From: Pollutibacter soli
GTDB taxonomy: Bacteria > Bacteroidota > Bacteroidia > Chitinophagales > Chitinophagaceae
DNA length: 64,000 nucleotides
Reading direction: 5' to 3'
Assembly (NCBI GenBank): GCA_029269725.1
Contig: JARJHS010000010.1
Coordinates: forward strand, 141,073-205,072
Part shown: positions 17,306 to 26,134 of the stretch, piece after piece
Layout: each line of letters opens with the position of its first letter
How positions within the stretch are numbered: the first letter of the stretch is position 1
Program-made: the position numbers and the translations under genes
The notes under the pieces: generated by a model
Database searches by the model: none
Seen by the model: only the letters and a program-made list of their open reading frames with translations
Told to the model about the DNA's origin: nothing

Positions 17306-18050
17306 TCTTTTTTAATCTGAAATAAGTAATAAAAGGATTTGGTTTGCCTTCATCTGCAATAAAAAAACCGGACTTATTAAACTGGTTCAACCATAATTTC
17401 CTGGGAAGAAAATGGAAAAAACCAATATTGTATGCGATGAAATTCAACTTGTCACGCATATGTTCTACTATAACAATATCTCCATCAGCCTTCAAAATTC
17501 TGCTTAGCTCTTTGAAGAAAGTATTCCGCTCTTCATCGTTTCTTATTTCATGTGCTGCAAAAATCAGATAGATCCTGTCTGCGGAATGATTTTCACAGGG
17601 GATAAAATCAGTGCTTATGGATCGAGTTCCCGGAAATGATGGGTAAGCTTTTCTTGCACGCCTGATAGATATTTCTGTGTGTTTAACAGGATCATAAAAA
17701 TCAAAAACCAGGAATTGTGCGCAATTGTTTTTTTCCTTTAGCATACGACTCGTTTCATCAAAACCGGAATGAATGTTTATACAAACCTGTGAACCTGGTT
17801 TCCCAGGTTTGACGAATTGAAATTTATACAAGGGTGAAAAATCATAGATATACCAGGAAATGAGCAGTGAGATCGCTACCGGTAAAATGACTACAATTGA
17901 CATTAAAATCATATAGTATTTCCAGTCTGGCGTTAATACGAATGTCAGTATGAGTGTAGCAATTAAGCATGTGACTGCAAAGGCATAAAAATGCCAGTTA
18001 AACCTGATGATATTTACTGTTCCCTGGAATGGCTTTCTTAGATTTTCCAT
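17289..18050 (-). CDS. Membrane-anchored methyltransferase-like protein
   Basis: Two N-terminal transmembrane helices (FYAFAVTCLIATLILTFVL and MILMSIVVILPVAISLLISW) precede a class I SAM-methyltransferase-like domain. The recognisable part is the C-terminal half (DRIYLIFAAHEIRN, then FFKELSRILKADGDIVIVEH), the motif II-III region of type 11 methyltransferases. The glycine-rich motif I is weak (INIHSGFDETSRML in place of GxGxG), so SAM binding is uncertain. Overlaps both neighbours (13 and 17 bp). Confidence 0.75.
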   Translation of the reverse strand: MENLRKPFQGTVNIIRFNWHFYAFAVTCLIATLILTFVLTPDWKYYMILMSIVVILPVAISLLISWYIYDFSPLYKFQFVKPGKPGSQVCINIHSGFDETSRMLKEKNNCAQFLVFDFYDPVKHTEISIRRARKAYPSFPGTRSISTDFIPCENHSADRIYLIFAAHEIRNDEERNTFFKELSRILKADGDIVIVEHMRDKLNFIAYNIGFFHFLPRKLWLNQFNKSGFFIADEGKPNPFITYFRLKKNGSPY

Positions 18051-18778
18051 TTTTCTTTTCTTCCTTTCTTCCAGGAGTATGGAATGTTTCTCACGATAAA
18101 TGCATTTGCCTGGCGTGCATCTTTAAATTCTGGTTGTTGTAAAAAAGGAATATTAAAATCCAGCACTTTTACGGGTGACGGTGTCCAATGTTCACGAACT
18201 CCTTCCACAATCAACATTTCAGATTGCGATTTATTGTAGGTGAAAGTAAAGGGGAGTGGACCCGCAAATTTCCTGGCTTCCTTCCAATCGATAAAAGGCG
18301 AGCCTGTCGGTAGTGATATATCTGCATCAGCACAGTTTACCGTGATGGAAAGCCCTGACAATTTTGATTCGACACTGATTTTCTCCTTCGAATCGCGGAC
18401 GTGGATATCAATTGTCGTATAACCATAATGTGTAAAAGCATTACCCAACCATTCCATTTGTTTTTTATCGGTTTCTGATTTCAGGATATACAAACCCCGT
18501 AATCTGCGACCCTGCTGATTTGTATACCGTACAAAAATCCGGTACCCGATCAGGAAAAAATCCTGGCCTGAAAATCTGGGAAATCCCTTTGGTCGAAGAT
18601 CTTTTGTCTGTACCAAAGCAACGGCCATAAAGGCCCACTGATCATGAAGGCAATCTGCTGTCAGGTGTTCCGGAACCAGGTGAGCGATTGCTTTCTTTGG
18701 AACTGCAAATGTGAGTACCAGTGAAAAATCAAACCACGCTTCAACTGCAAAAGGGTGATTCTTTAAACCGGAAAACAT
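18038..18778 (-). CDS. DUF2071-family protein
   Basis: About 246 residues, soluble, belonging to the DUF2071 group related in fold to acetoacetate decarboxylase. Visible family features are PKKAIAHLVPEHL near the N terminus and a beta-rich body with SPVKVLDFNIPFL near the end. The frame can extend upstream to 18871, but that stretch lies over the DoxX-like gene. The ATG at 18778 gives MFSGLKNHPFAVEAWFDFSL and a 16-bp overlap with that gene. Biochemical role unknown. Confidence 0.8.
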   Translation of the reverse strand: MFSGLKNHPFAVEAWFDFSLVLTFAVPKKAIAHLVPEHLTADCLHDQWAFMAVALVQTKDLRPKGFPRFSGQDFFLIGYRIFVRYTNQQGRRLRGLYILKSETDKKQMEWLGNAFTHYGYTTIDIHVRDSKEKISVESKLSGLSITVNCADADISLPTGSPFIDWKEARKFAGPLPFTFTYNKSQSEMLIVEGVREHWTPSPVKVLDFNIPFLQQPEFKDARQANAFIVRNIPYSWKKGRKEKWKI

Positions 18779-19167
18779 CGGGCTTGTTGGGATTTTTTTT
18801 TCAGATAAAACTCGTTTACAAAAATGACCAGAATGAGCATCAATGCAAAAAAGAAGTTCCACTTTCCCCATAATAATAGTTCAGGTAGAAGAATGAATTC
18901 GAGAATATTCATCGTCCCAATCACTATCATCTGTAGTATCGAATTCAAGCGGGAAAGTTTACCGCTGAAAATCCATATAGCCATGGCCGTTTCTGCAAGA
19001 CCGATGGCAATCGTATGTTCACGACTGGATTGTTTTCCGAGTATGGTTGCAACGATTTGTTCGTGTCTCGGAACAAGATTGAATACTTTGCAAAACAGTC
19101 CATTAATCAGCCAGATGGAGCCAATCAGCATTTGCAGAAAACGGTATAGGAAAATTTTATTCAACAA
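18763..19167 (-). CDS. DoxX-like small membrane protein
   Basis: 134 residues, about four helices, matching the DoxX-like pattern: FLQMLIGSIWLINGLFCKVF, then PRHEQIVATILG and HTIAIGLAETAMAIWIF. The start is TTG (19167); the first ATG at 19131 would cut the first helix, so TTG is kept. First gene of the overlapping four-gene operon. Function unknown; DoxX relatives are associated with redox or quinone-linked membrane complexes. Confidence 0.75.
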   Translation of the reverse strand: MLNKIFLYRFLQMLIGSIWLINGLFCKVFNLVPRHEQIVATILGKQSSREHTIAIGLAETAMAIWIFSGKLSRLNSILQMIVIGTMNILEFILLPELLLWGKWNFFFALMLILVIFVNEFYLKKKSQQARCFPV

Positions 19168-19280
19168 AGATCTTTGCTCCCTGTGGAGAATTTATATATT
19201 CATTTTCTTATGGAAAATAGGTATGATGTAAAACAGTGTCATTTTCCATTCGATATTACACACCGCTACCTCCAGTGACA

Positions 19281-19350
19281 ACAACTAACAACTAACAACT
19301 AACAACTTGTCCTACTGACTACTTACCTCTTACTACTCACTACTTAATCA
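19281..19350. repeat. Heptad array running through the mutS stop codon
   Basis: Ten units in phase: ACAACTA x3, ACAACTT, GTCCTAC, TGACTAC, TTACCTC, TTACTAC, TCACTAC, TTAATCA. The mutS stop codon (19340-19342) lies inside the array, so the final codons are part of it. Confidence 0.7.
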
Positions 19351-21937
19351 TCTCCTTAACCTCATTCAGCTTCATCAACGCCTCCACTGGCGTCAGCCTG
19401 TTGATATCGATATCTTCAAGGAGCTTACGGATATGCGTAAATGTTTCCGAATGGGAATCGAATATTGAGAGTTGTACCTGCGGCGCAGCAATCTTCTCTA
19501 TCGCGCCCCCTTTATTTTCTTCCACATGCTTTGTCTCTAATTGTGACAGAATTTCATTCGCGCGTTTGATTAGTGCAGGCGGCATTCCTGCCATCCTCGC
19601 CACATGAATTCCAAAACTGTGTGTACTTCCTCCCGGGGCCAGCTTTCTCAGGAAAATTATCCGGTTGCCGATTTCTTTATTGGTGATGTAAAAATTCTTC
19701 ACTCGCGGCAGCTTATTCTCCAACTCATTCAACTCGTGATAATGCGTCGCGAAAAGTGTTTTGGGTTTTTGCTCAGCCGCGTGTAAATATTCCACAATAC
19801 TCCAGGCGATAGAGATACCATCATAAGTCGATGTGCCTCGACCAATCTCATCCAGCAAAATCAGACTTCTGGCCGACATATTATTAACGATACTCGCGGT
19901 TTCATTCATCTCCACCATGAAAGTGGATTCACCTCCACTTAAATTATCCGAAGCGCCAACGCGGGTAAAAATTTTATCTGTGATGGGCACTTCTGCAGCA
20001 TCTGCAGAAACATAACTCCCCATATGCGCCATTAGTGTAATTACGGCCGTTTGTCGCAGCAATGCACTTTTACCACTCATGTTTGGACCGGTCAACACAA
20101 TGATCTGTTGTTGTTCGCGATCCAGCATGATATCATTGGAAATATATTCTTCACCCGGAGGCAGCCTCGCTTCAATTACCGGATGCCGTGATGCCTTCAA
20201 TTGCAGACGATCGCCTGTATGTATAGTTGGGCGATGGTAATTTCTCTGAAGCGCGAGTGTCGCAAAGCCTGCGAGGCAATCTAACGTCGCAATCACATTG
20301 GCATTAACCTGCAGGGCCGCAATATAATCCTGCAATTCAGTAAGCAGCTGATCATACAGCTCCGCTTCTATCTGTGCAATTTTTTCATCTGCTCCAGTGA
20401 TCTTTTCTTCATACTCACGAAGCTCAGCCGTAATATATCTTTCACCGTTCGCCAGCGTTTGTTTGCGTGTCCATTCTGCCGGCACTTTACTTTTCTGACC
20501 ATTGCTTACTTCGAGATAGTAACCGAAAACATTGTTGAAGCCGATCTTCAATGAATTGATTCCGGTTCTTTCCGCTTCCGATTGTTGCAGTGTCGCGAGA
20601 TACTGTCTTCCGCCACTCGCAATTTCTCTTATTTCATCGAGGCCGCTGTGAATGCCACTCGCAAATACAGAGCCTTTTGATAACAGTGCCGGCGGATTTT
20701 CCACCAATCCGTTTAATATTTTTTCTCTTATCGTTTTGCATGGATTCAGATTTTCGGACAGCCTTAGCAGGTATTCGTTCTGTTGTTGCGCCGCCTCCGT
20801 TTTTATCTGATCGATCTGCTGAAGTCCTTTCGCTACCTGCAGCAGTTCGCGCGGATTGATTTTCTTCGATGGAATTTTTGCAGCAAGCCTTTCGACATCT
20901 CCGCACTGGCGAATATGTGTGATGAGTTGAGTACGATACTGAGTATTTTTGATCAGATCTGTGACAAGATTAAGTCTCTCATTGATCTTTGCCGGATCGA
21001 GCAGGGGCATGAGCATCCATCGCCTGAGTAAACGTGCACCCATAGGCGAAACCGTATGATCCATCGTTTTCAGCAGGTTATGCCCTTGCTCGGAAGAACT
21101 GCTGATCAGTTCCAGATTACGGATAGTAAACCTATCCATCCAGACATAATCGTCCCGGTTGATACGCTGTACGGAACTGATATGTCCCAGATTCGGATGC
21201 TCTGTATCTTTCAGGTAATGCAGTACTGCTCCTGCTGCAATAATTCCGAACGACATTTCTTCAATACCAAAACCCTTTAATGAATGCGTGCCGAAATGTT
21301 TGAGTAAAGTCTCTCTGGAAAAATCTTCATCGAAAATCCAGCTCTCCAGACTGTAGGTATAAAATTTCTTCCCGTACGTTTCTCTGAAAGTCTTTTGATA
21401 ACTTCTCTGGAAAATGACTTCCGCCGGTTGCAGTGTTTGCAGAAGATTATCAATGTATTCAGCATTGCCTTCTGCAATAAAAAATTCACCGGTGGAAATG
21501 TCCGCAAATGCGATACCGTTTTTTTCTTCGGTAATATGTATAGCTGCAAGAAAATTATTGCTGTTATGCTCAAGCAGTTTGTCGTGTGTTGCCACCCCCG
21601 GTGTCACCAGTTCCGTCACACCTCGTTTCACTATTCCCTTAGCCTGCTTAGGATCTTCCAGTTGATCACAAATGGCGACACGATAACCAGCTTTTACCAG
21701 TTTGTGGAGATAGGTGTCAAGCGAATGATGGGGGAAACCGGCCAGTTCTGAACTGGAAGCAGAACCATTGTTTCTTTTGGTTAGCGTAATACCCAGAACC
21801 TGCGAAGCCCTGATGGCATCTTCTCCGAAAGTCTCGTAAAAATCACCCACCCTGAAAAGCAGTATGGCATCCGGATATCGTTGCTTGATTGCGTTATGCT
21901 GCTGCATTAATGGGGTATCGGCACCGTTTTTCGCCAT
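19340..21937 (-). CDS. mutS: DNA mismatch repair protein MutS
   Basis: ATPase that recognises mismatches and small loops in newly replicated DNA. Full length (865 residues). The N-terminal mismatch-binding motif is in LLFRVGDFYETFGEDA (about 28-43), the Walker A is LTGPNMSGKSALLRQ (about 610), the Walker B is ILLDEIGRGTSTYDG (about 690), and the helix-turn-helix/dimer part includes FATHYHELNELE. A TATTTTTG -7 box lies 23 nt upstream. Single-gene unit; the stop codon is inside a heptad array. Confidence 0.97.
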   Translation of the reverse strand: MAKNGADTPLMQQHNAIKQRYPDAILLFRVGDFYETFGEDAIRASQVLGITLTKRNNGSASSSELAGFPHHSLDTYLHKLVKAGYRVAICDQLEDPKQAKGIVKRGVTELVTPGVATHDKLLEHNSNNFLAAIHITEEKNGIAFADISTGEFFIAEGNAEYIDNLLQTLQPAEVIFQRSYQKTFRETYGKKFYTYSLESWIFDEDFSRETLLKHFGTHSLKGFGIEEMSFGIIAAGAVLHYLKDTEHPNLGHISSVQRINRDDYVWMDRFTIRNLELISSSSEQGHNLLKTMDHTVSPMGARLLRRWMLMPLLDPAKINERLNLVTDLIKNTQYRTQLITHIRQCGDVERLAAKIPSKKINPRELLQVAKGLQQIDQIKTEAAQQQNEYLLRLSENLNPCKTIREKILNGLVENPPALLSKGSVFASGIHSGLDEIREIASGGRQYLATLQQSEAERTGINSLKIGFNNVFGYYLEVSNGQKSKVPAEWTRKQTLANGERYITAELREYEEKITGADEKIAQIEAELYDQLLTELQDYIAALQVNANVIATLDCLAGFATLALQRNYHRPTIHTGDRLQLKASRHPVIEARLPPGEEYISNDIMLDREQQQIIVLTGPNMSGKSALLRQTAVITLMAHMGSYVSADAAEVPITDKIFTRVGASDNLSGGESTFMVEMNETASIVNNMSARSLILLDEIGRGTSTYDGISIAWSIVEYLHAAEQKPKTLFATHYHELNELENKLPRVKNFYITNKEIGNRIIFLRKLAPGGSTHSFGIHVARMAGMPPALIKRANEILSQLETKHVEENKGGAIEKIAAPQVQLSIFDSHSETFTHIRKLLEDIDINRLTPVEALMKLNEVKEMIK

Positions 21938-21960
21938 AGCTCCTCGTTGTTGAAGTGCTG

Positions 21961-21968
21961 CAAAAATA
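21961..21968 (-). promoter_or_regulatory. TAnnTTTG -7 box of mutS
   Basis: TATTTTTG on the minus strand, 23 nt before the mutS ATG. Confidence 0.55.
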
Positions 21969-22084
21969 ACAAAGCGTCCCTGTTCTATCCGGTAATTACC
22001 AGGTTGTGAAGAATTTGCAGATTATCGTGCATAAATAGTTTTGATTCCAGCACGGAACTGCTATTTTTATAGGCTTAACCCCTG

Positions 22085-23728
22085 ATGATGCGTTCTTTGC
22101 TTTGCCTGTTCCTTACCCTTGTGACGGTGTTTTCAGTAGCCCAGGCTCAACAGTCCGTCAACTTAACTTCCTCCAATCTTCCCATTATAGTTATCAATAC
22201 CAATGATCAGCCCATTCCGGACGATCCAAAGATCATGGCGGATATGGGAATAATCTATAATGGCGAAGGAAATCGAAATCAGATTACCGATGCTTTTAAT
22301 CATTACAATGGAAAAATAGGTATTGAAATCCGTGGCCAGTCTTCCCAGATGTTTCCGATGAAATCCTATAGTATCGAACTCTGGGATGAATCGGGTGAGG
22401 GCGTTGATAGATCACTTTTGGGATTACCAAAAGAAAGCGACTGGGTTTTATATGCGCCATATACTGACAAAACCCTGATGCGGAATTTTATCGCTTATAC
22501 CTTGTCGAGGAATCTGGGACACTGGGCTGCCAATTGTCGTTTTGTTGAAGTTGTGTTGAATGGGAAATACGTTGGTGTTTACGTATTCATGGAAAGGATC
22601 AAGAGGAATAAAGGAAGAGTGAATGTACCTAAAATGGAAAAGACTGATGAAACCGGTGATGCGGTGACAGGTGGATATATTTTCAGTCTTGATAAGGAAC
22701 CGAACGGCTGGTTTTCACAATACCTTCCTCCCCATGCAGCAGCGAATCAACGGCCGCAGTTTTCATATGTTTATCCCAAACCCGGTGATATCAATAACGC
22801 GCAGAAAACGTATATCAGAAGTTTTGTCGACAGTTTTGAAAACGCCCTTCACGGAAATAATTTTCAGGATCCGGTGAATGGCGTTAGGAAATTTGCTGAG
22901 CTCAATTCATTCATCGATTATTTTATCGTAAATGAAGTAAGTCGTAACGTTGACGGCTACCGGCTGAGTTCTTATTTCTACAAAAACAGGAACAGTACAG
23001 ATCGCAGGATTTATGCAGGTCCGGTCTGGGACTATGACCTGGCATTCCGCAACGCAGATTACTGTAACGGGTCGCTCACTAGTGGATGGGCGTATGAATT
23101 CAATAAGATCTGTCCGGGTGATGGTGCAGGATTGATTCCATTCTGGTGGAACCGATTGATGGAAGACACTGCCTGGGTGGGAAATCTTCGGTGTCGCTGG
23201 ACAGAATTAAGATCAGGGATGCTGAGCGATGCAGGTATAAATCACATGATCGACTCAGTGACTCAATTGCTCGGCGAGGCTCAGCAACGCCATTTCACGG
23301 CATGGCCGGTATTAGGGCAGTATGTCTGGCCAAATCCGCAGCCGATTCCTTCGAGCTATGCAGGCGAGATTACGGCATTAAAAGATTGGTTGAAATTGCG
23401 ATTGCTTTGGATCGATAAAAATCTTCCCGATAAAGGTCGCTGCGGCGACAATACCCCCGACCCGGTTGGGAGTTTCGGACTCTGGACGCTTGCGAATCCT
23501 TTCATTGGCAATGCAGATATCAGGATCAAATCAAAAATTGAACAAGCCGCGCATATGCAGGTAATTGATATGACAGGTCGTAAACTTTCGGCAAAAAAAC
23601 TACAACTCAATCCAGGAAGTCAATGGGTTTCTCTCGATGCACAAAGCTGGCCTGCGGGAATATATCTTATTCATGTCTTCAATGATATGGGAGAGAAACA
23701 GACGTTGAAGATGATGAAATCTTATTAG
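22085..23728 (+). CDS. Secreted CotH-kinase-family protein with T9SS sorting domain
   Basis: 547 residues. A signal peptide (LLCLFLTLVTVFSVAQAQ) precedes a CotH domain with IEIRGQSSQMFPMKSYSIEL near 80, KESDWVLYAPYTDKTLMRNF near 118 and the kinase-like VWDYDLAFRNADY near 320. A T9SS type A-like C-terminal domain (about 470-547) carries VIDMTGRKL and WPAGIYLIHV. Eukaryote-like CotH kinases phosphorylate secreted proteins in spores; in Bacteroidota the target is unknown. The sorting domain predicts export to the cell surface. Confidence 0.88.
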   Translation: MMRSLLCLFLTLVTVFSVAQAQQSVNLTSSNLPIIVINTNDQPIPDDPKIMADMGIIYNGEGNRNQITDAFNHYNGKIGIEIRGQSSQMFPMKSYSIELWDESGEGVDRSLLGLPKESDWVLYAPYTDKTLMRNFIAYTLSRNLGHWAANCRFVEVVLNGKYVGVYVFMERIKRNKGRVNVPKMEKTDETGDAVTGGYIFSLDKEPNGWFSQYLPPHAAANQRPQFSYVYPKPGDINNAQKTYIRSFVDSFENALHGNNFQDPVNGVRKFAELNSFIDYFIVNEVSRNVDGYRLSSYFYKNRNSTDRRIYAGPVWDYDLAFRNADYCNGSLTSGWAYEFNKICPGDGAGLIPFWWNRLMEDTAWVGNLRCRWTELRSGMLSDAGINHMIDSVTQLLGEAQQRHFTAWPVLGQYVWPNPQPIPSSYAGEITALKDWLKLRLLWIDKNLPDKGRCGDNTPDPVGSFGLWTLANPFIGNADIRIKSKIEQAAHMQVIDMTGRKLSAKKLQLNPGSQWVSLDAQSWPAGIYLIHVFNDMGEKQTLKMMKSY

Positions 23729-23795
23729 GAGCTGAATGTGAAATACCTGCCTGCCGGCAAAGGCAGACGGAAAAATTGAAACTAATCGCCTTGAT

Positions 23796-23803
23796 TTACT
23801 TTT
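23796..23803 (+). promoter_or_regulatory. Promoter of trmH-like gene
   Basis: -7 box TACTTTTG (23796-23803) with a TTG -33 element at 23775-23777, 18 nt apart: a good Bacteroidota promoter. The start codon is 30 nt downstream. Confidence 0.65.
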
Positions 23804-23833
23804 GAATTTTCACATTGAACTTTAAACTTTCTC

Positions 23834-24373
23834 ATGCGCAAAAAATCCATGGACGAACTGCAACGCAAAACCGTTGCTGAATTTCAGAATGCAGAAAAAG
23901 TGCCGATCGTGATTGTGCTGGATAATGTCCGCAGCATGCATAACGTCGGCAGTGTATTTCGCATCGCAGACGCTTTCCTTATTTCTTCGATATATCTCTG
24001 CGGCTATACACCTGTTCCTCCTCACCGCGAAATCAATAAAACAGCACTAGGCGCAACCGAAACAGTGGCATGGAAATATTTTGCCACTACTGCGGAAGCG
24101 ATTGATGATCTTCAATACCAGGGTTTTGAAATCTGGGCAGTGGAACAAACCCATGACAGCCTGATGCTGAATGAAATCGACTGGCCCGGCGATGAAAAAA
24201 TCGCGCTCATTTTTGGAAATGAAGTTTCTGGAGTAGAAGACTCAATTCTTTCACGTTGCAAAGGCTCCATCGAAATTCCACAAGCCGGAATGAAGCACTC
24301 ACTCAATATTTCTGTAGCCGCCGGAATTGTTTGCTGGGAATTCTTACGTTCAACGATCAACGTTAAACGTTGA
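23834..24373 (+). CDS. TrmH/SpoU-family RNA 2'-O-methyltransferase
   Basis: SPOUT-fold SAM-dependent methyltransferase (179 residues) that modifies ribose in tRNA or rRNA. The three SpoU motifs are clear: VLDNVRSMHNVGSVFRIADA (about 28-47), LIFGNEVSGVE (about 124) and PQAGMKHSLNISVAAGI (about 150). It lacks the N-terminal substrate-binding extension of RlmB, so the target site cannot be named. The last nine codons, ending STINVKR, lie within a heptad array. Confidence 0.9.
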   Translation: MRKKSMDELQRKTVAEFQNAEKVPIVIVLDNVRSMHNVGSVFRIADAFLISSIYLCGYTPVPPHREINKTALGATETVAWKYFATTAEAIDDLQYQGFEIWAVEQTHDSLMLNEIDWPGDEKIALIFGNEVSGVEDSILSRCKGSIEIPQAGMKHSLNISVAAGIVCWEFLRSTINVKR

Positions 24374-24380
24374 ACGCTGG
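24346..24380. repeat. AACGTT heptad array inside the trmH 3' end
   Basis: ACGTTCA ACGATCA ACGTTAA ACGTTGA ACGCTGG. The stop codon TGA (24371-24373) is the end of the fourth unit. Confidence 0.65.
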
Positions 24381-24510
24381 TCCTTGCGGTTCAAAAAGCA
24401 CTACGGCTGGAGCAATTATGTAAAATTCATAAAACATACTGTTTATCAGTACGACCTGGTTAAAAAGGCTTGTCTCAAAAACTGCGAAAAGCTACCTCTC
24501 GCATAGGCTT

Positions 24511-24552
24511 ACGTTCAACGTTTCAAGTTCAACCTTAAACCTTGTACATTTG
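24511..24552. repeat. Heptad array merging into the ubiA-type promoter
   Basis: ACGTTCA ACGTTTC AAGTTCA ACCTTAA ACCTTGT ACATTTG; the last two units together create the -7 box TACATTTG (24545-24552). Confidence 0.6.
24545..24552 (+). promoter_or_regulatory. TAnnTTTG -7 box of the UbiA-family gene
   Basis: TACATTTG, 5 nt before the ATG at 24558, predicting a leaderless mRNA. It is built from heptad repeat units. Confidence 0.6.
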
Positions 24553-24557
24553 CCTCA

Positions 24558-25505
24558 ATGAGCTCCCTAAAAAACTACCTCTCCCTGATCAAATTTTCGC
24601 ATACCATCTTCGCAATGCCTTTTGCGATGATTGGCTTTTTTATAGGCGTGATTCAGCAATTTCAGATTCAGCATGGCGAATTTATCGGTGTTACCCGGAA
24701 CTTGCAGACTCCACAAGGCCAGGTACTCACACAGGAGGATAGCATTTTCACCTACCTGGTGATACGATTGTTGGTTTTGGTGATCCTTTGCATGATCTTC
24801 GCCCGTAGCGCGGCGATGGCGTTTAATCGTTACCTGGATCGTCATTTCGATTCAAAAAACCCGCGGACGGCCGGTCGGGAAATTCCTGCCGGAGTCATTC
24901 CACCTGGAAAAGCGTTGTTGTTTACAATAATCAATTGCGTTCTTTTTATAGCTGCCACATGGCTGATCAATCCGCTCTGTTTTTTCCTGTCACCCGTGGC
25001 TCTTGCGGTGGTGCTTGGCTACAGCTATACAAAAAGATTTACTCCGCTTTGTCACCTGATCCTGGGCGTTGGTTTATCTCTTGCCCCGATTGGTGCATAC
25101 CTCGCAGTTACAGGAGAATTTGCTTTACTGCCGATCCTGTTTTCTCTGGCGGTAGTTTGCTGGGTAAGCGGTTTCGATATTATTTATGCATTGCAGGATG
25201 AAGAATTTGATCAGAAAAATAAACTCTACTCCATACCGGCCTGGCTGGGAAAGAAAAATGCGTTGCGCGTTTCTGAATTGCTTCACCTGGTCTCCGCAAG
25301 TTTTGTTATATACGCAGGATTCAACGGCGGTTTCGGATGGTGGTATTGGGCAGGAGTATTGGTTTTTGTAGTGATGCTGATCTATCAGCATTCATTAGTC
25401 AAACCTACTGATCTCAGCCGTGTTAACCTGGCCTTCATGACCGCCAATGGTATCGCGAGCGTTGTATTTGCCATCTTCACCATCACCGATCTTTTTTTAC
25501 GGTGA
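24558..25505 (+). CDS. UbiA-family prenyltransferase (MqnP/UbiA-like)
   Basis: Integral membrane aromatic prenyltransferase with about eight helices (315 residues). The two Asp-rich Mg-diphosphate sites are visible: FNRYLDRHFDSKNPRTAGR near 90-108 and DIIYALQDEEFDQ near 205-217, with IPAWLGKKNALR following. In menaquinone-making Bacteroidota this gene is the likely polyprenyltransferase of the quinone pathway; MqnP versus UbiA cannot be told from sequence alone. The ruvX ATG follows the stop by 24 bp. Confidence 0.9.
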   Translation: MSSLKNYLSLIKFSHTIFAMPFAMIGFFIGVIQQFQIQHGEFIGVTRNLQTPQGQVLTQEDSIFTYLVIRLLVLVILCMIFARSAAMAFNRYLDRHFDSKNPRTAGREIPAGVIPPGKALLFTIINCVLFIAATWLINPLCFFLSPVALAVVLGYSYTKRFTPLCHLILGVGLSLAPIGAYLAVTGEFALLPILFSLAVVCWVSGFDIIYALQDEEFDQKNKLYSIPAWLGKKNALRVSELLHLVSASFVIYAGFNGGFGWWYWAGVLVFVVMLIYQHSLVKPTDLSRVNLAFMTANGIASVVFAIFTITDLFLR

Positions 25506-25529
25506 CCATTGCCGTTAGGTACCAGAACT

Positions 25530-25937
25530 ATGGCACGGATAATTTCAATCGATTACGGAAAAAAAAGAACAGGTCTTGCTGTTACGGACCCGATGCAGAT
25601 CATTGCAACAGGTCTTACTACTGTTGACACACAGCTGCTGATGAAATTCCTGAAAGATTATATCAGCAAAGAGCCAGTTGAAAAAATCATCATTGGCGAT
25701 CCCCGCAACCTCGATGATTCGGAAACGCATATCACTGCCGATGTACAGGCTTTTATCAAAAGATTGAATAAGGAATTTCCAAAGATACCCGTGACTACTG
25801 TTGACGAAAGATACACTTCAAAAATGGCCACCCGGGCGATGCTGGATATGGGGATGAAGAAGAAAGATCGACGTAACAAGGCATTGGTGGACGAGATTGC
25901 CGCGACTTTGATGTTGCAGGAGTATTTGGAGAAGTAG
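25530..25937 (+). CDS. ruvX: YqgF/RuvX-family Holliday junction resolvase-like nuclease
   Basis: RNase H-fold protein (135 residues) of the YqgF family, linked to pre-16S rRNA 5' processing and possibly Holliday junction resolution. SIDYGKKRTGLAV holds the first catalytic Asp, IIGDPRNLDDSETH follows, VTTVDERYTSKMA holds the DER motif, and KALVDEIAATLML carries the last acidic residue. The frame opens with a TTG at 25509, but the ATG at 25530 directly precedes the first strand and is chosen. Confidence 0.92.
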   Translation: MARIISIDYGKKRTGLAVTDPMQIIATGLTTVDTQLLMKFLKDYISKEPVEKIIIGDPRNLDDSETHITADVQAFIKRLNKEFPKIPVTTVDERYTSKMATRAMLDMGMKKKDRRNKALVDEIAATLMLQEYLEK

Positions 25938-25963
25938 GGCGGCAGGCGAAAGGAGGCAGGAGA
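25936..25963. repeat. GGCAGG-type heptad array at the ruvX stop
   Basis: AGGGCGG CAGGCGA AAGGAGG CAGGAGA, beginning within the stop codon (25935-25937). Confidence 0.5.
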
Positions 25964-26021
25964 CTTGGTTTGTAGAGAAAAGGCATGCCTTATCTCTACA
26001 GATAACAAAACCCTTAAAATC

Positions 26022-26059
26022 GCCGGAAATGATATATTATCCTTTAGAATATTTCCGGC
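26022..26059. repeat. Inverted repeat GCCGGAAAT ... ATTTCCGGC
   Basis: A perfect 9-bp dyad separated by 20 nt of A/T-rich sequence. The same CCGGAAAT arm recurs in a longer dyad at 32426-32504. No T run follows, so it is not an obvious terminator. Confidence 0.5.
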
Positions 26060-26084
26060 TTGTAACTATATTCTTTACGCTAAT

Positions 26085-26133
26085 TCTCCTGCCTCCATAC
26101 TCCTGCCTCCCCACTTTTCCTTATCTTCGCCGT
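26085..26133. repeat. CCTGCCT-type heptad array before def
   Basis: TCTCCTG CCTCCAT ACTCCTG CCTCCCC ACTTTTC CTTATCT TCGCCGT fill the sequence up to the def start. The -7-like TATCTTCG (26122-26129) is inside the array, 5 nt from the ATG. Confidence 0.5.
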
Positions 26134-26134
26134 T

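Noticed and set aside
17780..17815. Extra REP copy (AACCTGG-TTTC-CCAGGTT)
   Set aside because: Within the methyltransferase gene, only 7 bp long and without the companion half-sites; likely coincidence.
18779..18871. N-terminal extension of the DUF2071 protein
   Set aside because: Would lie inside the DoxX-like gene, and the family start fits the ATG at 18778.
26022..26059. Terminator between ruvX and def
   Set aside because: Dyad is good but the interior is 20 nt of A/T and no T run follows; kept only as a repeat.
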